Shown here in pieces: positions 1 through 7,197 of a DNA stretch of 12,912 nt (position 1 is its first letter; each line of letters begins with the position of its first letter). The stretch lies in the NCBI GenBank assembly GCA_003024985.2, contig PXIH01S0001709.1; one strand, 5' to 3'. The stretch is from Euperipatoides rowelli (Eukaryota; Onychophora; Udeonychophora; Euonychophora; Peripatopsidae). A program made the position numbers and the translations under genes. The notes under the pieces are model-generated. The model saw only the letters and a list, made by a program, of their open reading frames with translations, did no database searches and had not been told where the DNA came from.

Positions 1-743
1 CACCAAATACCAACACGGCTGCAGATTTAATATCAATTTATGAGCTTATTGCTACAGCTACATAAACAATACTTATTGTAGTCATAGTGGACACTTCAAT
101 AATAGGTTAGGTGGCATGAACAGTTCAATGATAATTATTTAACAAAAGTTATAGCATTTTTAGTACGAGTGGTGTATTTTGTACACCCGCGCCAGCGCCG
201 CGTGTAGTTAAAGGTTAAATAATTTTTTTTATGCATTTTTTTTTTTTTTTACCGATGGAATATATTTTTTTTTAGTAATTATCTTTGAAAATCAATAATA
301 AATAAAAAATTAAAAAATCCATTACATTTGACCTTTAAACTTTGATTTTCACACTTCTTTAAATGAAATAAGAAAATTTGATGAATTAAGCATGCATTTT
401 TTTTTTTGGCAAAATAAAATTAAATTGACAAAATTAAAAATAGTATTCACAATATACCGGTACTTTAATATTTTTCAAACAAATGTATTTCAATGAATTT
501 CTTATTTGAATAAATGTTTTTCAAAGAACTCTGTTTTCTAAGAATTTTCCAGTAAGTGTGCATTCTTATGAAAACTTTATAACAAAATGTTCTAGGAAGG
601 ATTATGATAGCTGAGCTTAGAAAAGATTATACATTAACCCTGCAGCCATTACTATAAAAATAAGACATCTACTAGGACGCAAATTCCAATAATAATGAAA
701 AATTAAATTAAGTAGTTATGGAGATGTTTCGTACAGTTAATTC
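1..743. other. AT-rich intergenic DNA with poly-T tracts
   Basis: I see no gene here. The stretch is low-complexity AT-rich DNA with homopolymer T runs at 223-230, 236-250 and 265-273. The one compositional exception is a short CpG-dense patch at about 182-206, which sits just upstream of the T runs. Neither strand has an open frame with splice or start context that I could defend. Confidence 0.7.
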
Positions 744-887
744 TCATTGTAGTTTAAAAAGGGTGCATACTTCACCCCTATGAAAGTCTAGTATATCATC
801 ATCTTCACCCACTAGTTGTTCTAAATTGAGTTCGTTTAAGACAAAGGGATTCAAAATTATTGGTAGGGGGAGGGGACACAGATGATC
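744..887 (-). pseudogene. Orphan coding-like frame, unidentified (possible exon or transposon relic)
   Basis: On the minus strand an uninterrupted 47-codon frame runs between two stops: TAA at 890-888 upstream and TGA at 746-744. It has no ATG. The predicted residues look protein-like. A proline-rich start is followed by an asparagine/leucine/glutamate stretch (LNELNLEQL), an acidic cluster (GEDDD) and then DFHRGEVCTLF. Base composition is richer in G+C than the flanks. The frame could be a terminal exon, because it ends in a stop, or a decayed transposase piece. I do not recognise the family, no strong 3' splice site precedes it, and a run of this length could occur by chance. Confidence 0.25.
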
Positions 888-890
888 TTA

Positions 891-1580
891 TATGCTTTAA
901 TTTTAAAGGAAACTAAGTTATAAATTATGCAATTCCAATAAAAGGCTAGGATATTCTGTTCAGGGCAGGAAAATATACTTAAAACTAGAACAATTGAAAC
1001 AAAAAGAAACCAAAACTTTGACAAATGTAACTAAAAATAAATTTAAATATGAGAATGACTTATAAAATTGATCTGAAATAATTAAAATTTTGCTAAGAAG
1101 TTCAATTTCTAGCACTAAAGAAGCTTGATTAAATACTGGAAAAATTAGTCCAAAGTTGCCAACAAAAACTGTGCACAATATAGCCAAAATTGGGATTTAA
1201 ATTTTACTTGTTAAATTTCTTTCCCTTTTTCCTTTGGGAAAAATAATGATACCTTTTTTTTATTTTGATATTTACTGAATGTGTTGAATATAAACATTCT
1301 ATAAGAAACAGCAAAAGTTTATTTAGGAAGAAACTACGACTAAGTTATTCGTTATCTTATTATGACATATCTGAATACTGCACCATCCTCCATAGCAAGC
1401 TAGTTGAGGCATCAACTTTCTAATGGATTACCCATAAACTGCCAAAATGCAACCAATAGAGATCCAGGTCTGATGCTAAATATTTCAAATAAGGCTCTAA
1501 CTCACTCAGAGTCAGCAATATAGTCTAAGCATATATCTCCTCTTTAGAAAAGATGGAAAATGGTTTAACATATTTATTAG
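891..1580. other. Intergenic DNA; no gene supported
   Basis: This is AT-rich sequence. A 75-codon ATG-initiated frame on the minus strand (960-1187) is hydrophobic and low in complexity, as expected from reading A-rich DNA backwards, so I do not call it. Positions 1370-1545 are noticeably richer in G+C. They contain stretches that are open in more than one frame on both strands but interrupted by stops (for example TAG near 1402 and 1530 on the plus strand). That pattern suggests an old, unrecognised dispersed repeat rather than a gene. Confidence 0.6.
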
Positions 1581-1668
1581 CAGGGGCTGCGGAATCGTGG
1601 GTGCAATGGGTGCATCGGTACCCAGAAATAAATATGTGTGGGTCTATGCACCCACATATTTTTCATAC
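1581..1668. mobile_element. Isolated hAT-like transposon terminus
   Basis: The sequence starting at 1581 reads CAGGGGCTGCGGAATCG and continues into a G/T-rich stretch with repeated GGGTGCA motifs. hAT-superfamily terminal inverted repeats commonly begin CAGGGGC. An imperfect inverted repeat follows at about 1632-1664, with an AATATGTGTGGGT arm against an ACCCACATATT arm. The eight bases before the terminus (1573-1580, TTTATTAG) would be the expected target-site duplication. I find no matching right end (GCCCCTG followed by the same 8-mer) downstream. This is therefore either a one-ended fragment or an element interrupted by the gap at 1935. Confidence 0.35.
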
Positions 1669-2344
1669 GAAAACTACTATTTAACTTTTTCAAATATAAA
1701 AAAATTAATTATATGTAAAAGTACAAGGTGAACCATGAAAAATATTTACTAGATTAAGGAACAATACATATTAGACTAATAGAATAGATATACCGTTATA
1801 CGGTTGCACAATATAAACTATGCAGAACGGTTTCAACACTTTCCGAGTTGCAAATAAAATAGGCAAGCAGCTCACACTAGCTTCTGGCCATCAAACTTGA
1901 CAGCAATATTCCTAAAAAAAGTATTAATTATTTTNTATGTATAAAACATGAAGATCAATTAAAATATGATGTATTTGCAATATTTCGTTTTTATAGCTAA
2001 AACGAAAAATGAACAACTCTACATATATTTAAACAAGACGTACACAATACATAAACGATGACCGAATTGGACAATTCTCACAGCCAATGAAAATAGAAAA
2101 TGTATATATATCTACAGTATATATTTGTTCAGTTCTTTAACCTCAAGAAGAAAATATATTTTTTGATATCCAGTTTCTATTGCAAAATAGACGATAATAA
2201 ATAAATACAATTACTTCAAAATCTATTATAAAGGGTTATCAAACTGATATGAGCTATATTGAAAATCAATGCGTATTATTTTTCTGAACGACTAGTAAAA
2301 TAACCCTAACCCATTGGCTATAATTAAGTTTTAAAAATTTATCT
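1669..2344. other. AT-rich intergenic DNA with a single-N gap at 1935
   Basis: No gene is supported. A single N at 1935 sits in an AT-rich run. Unlike the Ns at 6750 and 9720, its flanks show no duplicated sequence. On the minus strand at about 1912-1872, an acceptor-like tract (CTTTTTTTAG) precedes a 13-codon frame that starts NIAVKFDGQ and ends at TGA (1874-1872). It could be a tiny terminal exon, but nothing else supports it. Confidence 0.55.
1935..1935. other. Unknown base / possible assembly join
   Basis: A single N within AT-rich sequence. No shared sequence is visible between its two flanks. Confidence 0.6.
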
Positions 2345-2484
2345 AGGCTGTTTCTTGTATAATTGGAGCTCCAGAGTTTGGTATATTTTTGGACAGCAAA
2401 TCTTGGAGCTCCTTTTACCCTGAATTTTCAAAAATTCATCCCATGGCAATGTAGGTTGTAAGGGTCCCAAAATAGGACCAGTCA
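2345..2484. repeat. Dispersed repeat, copy 1 (paired with 3046-3170)
   Basis: This segment aligns along its length, in the same orientation, with 3046-3170. Shared landmarks in order are AGGCTG, then ATTGGAGCT, AGAGTTTG, a GAGCTC/CAGCTC box, TTTTACCCT, AAAAATTCATC and a closing CCAAAA.AG.ACCA block. The copies differ by many substitutions and small indels, so the duplication is old. The minus-strand frame across this copy stays open for 61 codons from an ATG at 2524 and includes LPWDEFLKIQGKRSS. The same region of copy 2 is broken by stops. I treat that frame as repeat-derived rather than a gene. The family is not recognised. Confidence 0.75.
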
Positions 2485-3045
2485 GATCTGCCTTAGCAGG
2501 GCTTTCAAGTAAATCAAACATCATTGCACTGGGATGAGTGGTTAAGAAGTATCAAACCCTACCAATATATGGAAATTTCTACTCTTTTTTTAATACATCT
2601 TTTTATTTATTACATGATGCTAATACAAATATCTATACTTCCATTTGACTATTTATCACTGTATTTACCTCAAGCAGTCATTAATTGCTTTTTTTTTAAA
2701 TAATTTTAAATTTCTAATTTTATATTATTATTTAAATTTGTTGTAATCTCTCTTTGCTATTTACTTTTGATTTGAATACCATTTCTTAAGTAAATAGGGA
2801 ATATTTATTTAGTCATGTGCCTTAGGTATACATTTGATTAATGTAAATTTAATTAAATTGAACAATTGATGTAAATTTAATTTCAAAGTTTAAGTTTTTT
2901 TTTTTAAAAAAAAAAAGCTAAATGGTGATAAAAAAATACTTTTGAAATGAACGTCTATAAATTATAACTGATTTCACAATAAGAAAATTAGCTTATTTTA
3001 CAGAAAATGCTTGAGAGTTTATTGGGTGTTTCTTGGTAAAAAAAG
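2485..3045. other. AT-rich spacer with a T11/A11 palindrome
   Basis: No gene is visible. The stretch contains a perfect oligo-T/oligo-A palindrome (T11 at 2895-2905 followed by A11 at 2906-2916). A short direct repeat, TGTAAATTTAATT, occurs at about 2842 and again at about 2870. The rest is low-complexity AT-rich DNA. Confidence 0.65.
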
Positions 3046-3170
3046 AGGCTGATTCTTAAGAAATTGGAGCTATAGAGTTTGCAGTTAAGCCAATAAGCTT
3101 CGCAGCTCTTTTTACCCTAAATTTCCAAAAATTCATCTCTAGGTCATAGGAACCCAAAACAGTAGACCAT
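3046..3170. repeat. Dispersed repeat, copy 2 (paired with 2345-2484)
   Basis: This is the second, slightly shorter and more degenerate copy of the repeat at 2345-2484, in direct orientation about 700 bp away. The same ordered landmarks are present (AGGCTG, AATTGGAGCT, AGAGTTTG, TTTTACCCT, AAAAATTCATC). Its end lies close to the transposase relic at 3229-3411. The two may once have belonged to one element, but copy 1 has no transposase beside it, so this is only a possibility. Confidence 0.7.
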
Positions 3171-3228
3171 AATTTAAAGTTATTTTTCTTGTATACTAAA
3201 ATCTAAATGTGTGCACAATTAGACACTG

Positions 3229-3411
3229 TTAGCTCTCCATAACCATCTTATGATGAACACTTGCCATGGCCATAAACCTTTCTTAGGCATGACTAGTAGA
3301 TCTTGACGGTAGTAGTCTATTATATCGACTTCTGAACTTATGTTTAACTGTGGTAGCCAATTTTGTTTCAATTAACCATTCAACACATTGTGACTTCACT
3401 TGAGGATTCAT
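3229..3411 (-). pseudogene. Broken transposase N-terminus, DUF4817-type helix-turn-helix (mariner/IS630-like)
   Basis: Reading the minus strand from an ATG at 3411, a 42-residue frame begins MNPQVKSQCVEWLIETK. It continues with ATTVKHKFRSRYNRLLPSRS and hits TAA at 3285-3283. The same frame resumes for 17 codons (ERFMAMASVHHK and on) to a second stop at 3231-3229. The pattern matches the DNA-binding helix-turn-helix of transposases carrying DUF4817. In that family a 'QCVEW.IETKS' helix is followed by 'FR..YG..PPSR.TI' and then 'W..KF.ETGSV'. The first stop falls where the family carries the conserved 'RxWHxKF' segment. No catalytic DDE/D domain is visible downstream on this strand. I read this as a dead, truncated copy. 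The family assignment is from pattern memory without a search. Confidence 0.7.
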
Positions 3412-4840
3412 GACTACTGAGTGATTATGCAACACTTATGTTCATGCCACCAGGTAGCACCTCTTGTCATGTGCACATGACCAGGAATGTCATCTATGCC
3501 ACCTGCCCGAAACTTCTTAAATCTGTTTAAAGTTGTAATATTTCGGATAGGCTAAATTTAATTTATATTTGAGTATAAGAGAACTGATTATTATGAAAAA
3601 ATAAGCTAATTTCATTACTAAAGATATGCTTACAATGGTATACAAAGTTCTTATTCGATATGCAGATTTCTTAGAGTAATGATTCAGCTTTCAAACATGT
3701 TTGATTTCTAATCTATAGGTTAGCTGCCATTTATCCGTGGCAAATGATTACATATGAAATAAACCAAGAAACTGCTCAATCAATTTCTGGAATCATCATA
3801 AAGGTGATGTACATAACAATAATATAGTTTTTCTTCATAATACACAAACATGAGCATTGAGAGCCAGCCCTGTTACAGGGCAAAAAAAATTATGGGTATC
3901 TTGTTCGTAAAAATTTGATAGCTTTTTGTGTGCGTGTTGTGTGGACATTTGCTAAGCTTTTTGTTTTTGGTTGTGTGAATGTTTCTGTTACCATGGCAAG
4001 GCCCAGGGTAATCTTGTCCCTCTCATATCGGCCCTGTACACAAACAAAATTATATAGATATAAAATAAATGAATAATTTAATCATAGTCCCATCCCTTCA
4101 AACAAATTCACTAGTGTCTGGCATTATCCACAAGCATTATTCAAAAACAACCAGTTATGTGCGACAATGTCAGAAGATTATTTATTAGCGCTCGATGGAT
4201 CAGCAGCCTTCTTTTTTTCTTTACAGGCCTAACCCTCACCACAATGCTGAACCCTAATCCAATTAGTTAAATACAAATGAATAAACAGAAAAAAATGAAT
4301 AAACAAAAAAAAATGCCTAATTATTTTTATCTTGTTTCCTTCAGTCTATTGTTTGTGGGATAATATGTGCAGATAAGTTTGCTATGCAGACACTAGTCAC
4401 AAAGTCATCAGTGTCACAAGCAAAAAAAAAAAAATTAATGATAAAAACAAGAAATAAAATTACTCAATCTCAAGCCACATCACTAGACTATCCCTGGTTT
4501 TAATTTGGAGGCTAAATATTTGAATGTCTAAGCTTTTTAATTTACATTACAAATAAAATAGAGGAAACAAATCATACAGCATAATGGTGCAAGAGAACCT
4601 ACCTGATACTATCCCCTAAAACATAAGTAGTTAAATGTATAAAGAAGCCCAACTCTAAATTACAAAAGTATAATCAAATGCCCTCCAGATGGAGCTTGTC
4701 AAGAGACAGCCAACAAAAGGTTAATTAAAACTGTTGCCAGAAAACTGTTGTGAAAAGGTGTGATGCAGAGTGGATAAAAGAAAAGATGTAAAAAAAATGG
4801 TTATGGAATCAAAACGCTACATTCGAATATCCGATCACTG
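3412..4840. other. Intergenic DNA between the transposase relic and the spliced gene
   Basis: No gene is supported. Local items are listed here. A 15-bp palindrome (GCCCTGT-T-ACAGGGC) lies at 3867-3881. A G+C-rich patch spans 3992-4036; read on the minus strand it is open, with a good acceptor (TTTGTGTACAG) before 4033 and a GTAACA donor after 3992. An approximate direct duplication of an AAATGAATAAACA unit lies at about 4276-4310. A poly-A run lies at 4422-4433. A direct repeat AAAACTGTTG occurs at about 4727 and 4741. None of these combines into a convincing gene or complete mobile element. Confidence 0.6.
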
Positions 4841-4846
4841 TAGGAA

Positions 4847-4852
4847 TATAAA
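4847..4852 (+). promoter_or_regulatory. Possible TATA box upstream of the spliced gene
   Basis: TATAAA occurs here within GGAATATAAAGGAAA, about 185 bases before the proposed start codon at 5036. That distance allows a transcription start near 4878 and a 5' UTR of about 150 bases. In DNA this AT-rich the motif occurs often by chance, so position is the only support. Confidence 0.2.
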
Positions 4853-5035
4853 GGAAATTTAAAGTATCTATGATTGTCATTTTCCCCTTTGAACTGATTA
4901 ATTTCAATCTGATCTTTATTGTACATTATATACATAGGTTCCCGTTTGCCATTTTCCGAATTATATCAGGATAGTACTGATAACTTACGCTGTTAGCAAT
5001 TCGAACACTCAGCTCCGAGTTGACCACAAGTGAAG

Positions 5036-6219
5036 ATGGAAAACCGCTACTGCTACTCTGAATTATTGGAACTCGCAAACCACATCTTCTGGTCAGTAAG
5101 ATCTAACTATGCTATTACAGCACGCTTAGCTCAATGAATAAATATCTTGATTTTGTGTTATACTGAACTTTATATAGGCTATATTTGCTTGCTTAAAGTT
5201 ACAGATTTTTTTCACTACCGAATTTTACGAGATGTGTACAAAGTATGCTATTGAATAAAATTGCATTTTTAACAAATGAGGTGATTATCTTATTTATGGT
5301 CATGGGGGAATATTATGCTTTTTTTACTTTAACCTGCAACAAGTCATAATAGTTTTCATTCTGCCGAAAAATGGCTTGTCTAAAGAAAAGGATGTATTAT
5401 ATTCATATTTAATTATGACTACTGATCATAAAAATATCTTGATTAATGACATCAGATGATGTCAGATGTTTAAAACTAGTAAGTTAAAAATGACTGCAAT
5501 AAACCATAATAAAAAGGGGCATGGTACTTTATATCAATTAAAGGAAATAATTTAGAATTGATTTTGATCTATATCAATTGAATTAGTTAATCATTAATAA
5601 GTAAAAATTGATGTATGCAGTGGAGAGAGAAAACACCATTTCTGAGCCAACCCCATGTTGTATTGCATGCAGAAGAAGTATTTTTTTGTGGTGTGTTAGG
5701 GGTCTGACATCATCTATACCTATGTAGAACATCATCATCGATCGATCAAGTAATTTATTGACCGGATGTTGCATATTAAGGTGTATTATGGGTGTAAAGA
5801 TTTTACTCACAGAAATTACCGAATACCCAAGGAAAATTATCAAATGGTCATGAAAATTCCTGAAGGCTCTCACGGAAATTCCCAAAATTTACTGGATATT
5901 TCTTATCTCTCCGAAGACATAGAAAGTGACATAGAGAAAAACAAAGTATGTTTTATGCTTTGTCTCAGCCTTCTGAATCAATTCCAATAAATCTTGAGTC
6001 GATACCACACAGCAATTTTCGATAGGAAGTGATGTAGAAAAAAATAACTAAATATATACTGTAGTTGTTTAAAATTTGAAAAAAAAAAAGATACTTTTTA
6101 GCATTATTTATTTAAGTGGAACCCCAAAGCCTAATCAAAAAACAAATAATTCTATGTTCACCTGTCATTTTTGGCAGAATGAAAAGAGAAGACATGTTTC
6201 AGTTTACTGGGAGTCATGA
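5036..6219 (+). CDS. Small four-exon gene encoding an unrecognised acidic protein of about 90 residues
   Basis: Proposed exons are 5036-5095, 5205-5242, 5813-5945 and 6178-6219. Each intron is bounded by GT and AG. Donors read TCA|GTAAGA, AA|GTATGC and AAA|GTATGT; acceptors read GTTACAG, ACTCACAG and TTTTTGGCAG. Phases fit: exon 1 ends at phase 0, exon 2 ends at phase 2 and is completed by the first base of exon 3, and exon 3 ends at phase 0 before exon 4, which stops at TGA 6217-6219. The start is supported by AAGATGG context and an in-frame TGA upstream at 5021-5023. Exon 1 gives MENRYCYSELLELANHIFW, exon 2 gives FFTTEFYEMCT, and exon 3 begins NYRIPKENYQMVMKIPEG and ends in an acidic SEDIESDIEKNK tail. 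Exon 4 adds NEKRRHVSVYWES. I see no signal peptide, membrane segment or known domain. Exons 1 and 3 are clearly richer in G+C than the flanks and are the strongest parts. The 38-base exon 2 is weakest; a phase-compatible alternative runs from 5281 to an AA|GTCATA donor near 5342. Function unknown. Confidence 0.5.
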
Positions 6220-6305
6220 GTCAAAAATGTTGCTGTCATTTTTAAAGTGGGTGTTTATGATGAGTTTTAATATAGAAAAAATATACATGATAATTATGCT
6301 TTCCA

Positions 6306-6311
6306 AATAAA
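6306..6311 (+). promoter_or_regulatory. Poly(A) signal AATAAA for the spliced gene
   Basis: A canonical AATAAA lies 87 bases after the proposed stop codon at 6219. It would give a short 3' UTR ending around 6325-6335. AATAAA is frequent in this composition, so its value lies in agreeing with the exon 4 stop. Confidence 0.4.
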
Positions 6312-6580
6312 AATATAATATGTAAATTTATTTACATCATTTGAAATTCTGTCTGCAATTCTCTGCAGTGGTTGCTATGAATTGATAAAATATACTAAGA
6401 TTTTTTTCACTCTATTCTTTTAACTGATTTCAGATGTTGCAAACATATGGAATGAGGAAATGTAGCATAATTATGAGGAATTTAAAAAGAGGTATCAAAG
6501 TTCTTAGATTAATTTAAAGAATAAAATTAACAGTTAAAGCTATTCCACATGAATTCATTACTATTTTAATAAAATATAAA
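6312..6580. other. AT-rich spacer; nothing seen
   Basis: I see no open frame, repeat or regulatory signal that can be supported between the poly(A) signal and the microsatellite. Confidence 0.6.
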
Positions 6581-6731
6581 AATAGTAATAATAATAATAA
6601 TAGTAATAGTAATGGTAATAGTGATGATGATAATGATAAATTGATAATTATAATAATAATAGTAATGGTAATAGTGATGATGATGATAATGATAATTATA
6701 ATAATAATAATAATAATGATAATAATAATAA
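6581..6731. repeat. TAA/GAT-type compound microsatellite with an internal 53-bp duplication
   Basis: Trinucleotide runs of AAT/TAA are interspersed with GAT and GGT variants. The block starting TAGTAATGGTAATAGTGATG occurs at 6607 and again at 6660, so the locus grew by duplicating a unit of about 53 bp as well as by slippage of single triplets. The second block has one extra TGA triplet. The end of this tract, with 18 bases of flank, recurs exactly at 9721-9779. Confidence 0.9.
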
Positions 6732-6749
6732 AGAAATTATTTATCTTGA
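6691..6749 (+). repeat. 59-bp exact duplicate, left copy (ends at the N at 6750)
   Basis: These 59 bases are identical to 9721-9779. The left copy runs up to an N and the right copy starts immediately after another N. The shared sequence is the microsatellite end plus a non-repetitive tail, AAAGAAATTATTTATCTTGA. That tail makes a chance match very unlikely. An overlap of contig ends is the simplest explanation. Confidence 0.95.
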
Positions 6750-6750
6750 N
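6750..6750. other. Single N: probable contig join
   Basis: The N directly follows the left 59-bp copy. Together with the N at 9720 it delimits a 2,969-base insert that carries the satellite array. Confidence 0.75.
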
Positions 6751-7197
6751 TAGACTTGATTTATTTTAATAATTAAGACACGATAAGTAAAATAATTCCC
6801 TAGTGAAGAAGGAAAAAAGAAAAGCTTTTAAAATAATTTAAACAACAGACAATATCAAATTATAGCAAGTATTTTAATTAAATGCCACTCATAATTCTCA
6901 TATTTCTGATGGAGATGAGGAATGTAATTAGTTTTGATAACAACATTCTTGCAGGCAAACCTTTTGTTATCTTCATGTTATATCTGTTGAATTTTCTCTT
7001 AAAAAAATATTGTCAAAAAAAGAGAGCATTTTAAACCGAATCTAAATCATTAATAATCCTTCATAAAAATAAATTTGATATTATTTGCTAAGTAATTGAA
7101 TTTAACAAATGCATGTTATTTTTAAATACAGAATGCGTTAATATAAACTATTTATTTAAGATAATAAATAGAATTATTGTATTTTGCCTATGAACAA
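6751..7197. other. AT-rich left flank of the satellite array
   Basis: This is unique-looking, very AT-rich sequence between the N and the first satellite monomer. I see no gene, repeat or hairpin worth reporting. Confidence 0.6.

Noticed and set aside
960-1187. 75-codon ATG frame on the minus strand
   Set aside because: The product is low-complexity and hydrophobic (F, L, I, V, S rich), the typical result of reading A-rich DNA on the other strand. There is no splice or poly(A) context and no recognisable motif.
3876-4036. Possible MITE bounded by CAGGGC and GCCCTG
   Set aside because: The inverted ends are only about 7 bp, the flanking 8-mers (CCCTGTTA and TACACAAA) do not match, and the left motif is part of a local palindrome.
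4247-4261. Telomere-like AACCCT motifs
   Set aside because: Only two or three scattered copies occur (CCTAACCCT, GAACCCTAAT), not a tandem array.
4606-4618. 13-base micro-exon on the minus strand (TTTTAG acceptor, GTAGGT donor)
   Set aside because: Too short to judge; AG and GT pairs at this spacing are common by chance and no joining exons were found.
5583-5885. 100-codon minus-strand frame
   Set aside because: It overlaps the plus-strand exon 3 and its upstream intron and has no coding character of its own. The plus-strand exon with splice signals explains the openness better.
6116-6310. 64-codon plus-strand ATG frame
   Set aside because: It runs through the proposed intron 3 and exon 4 and is explained as a shadow. 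The phase that joins exon 3 uses a different frame and stops at 6219. A version with incoming phase 2 would need a different upstream exon.
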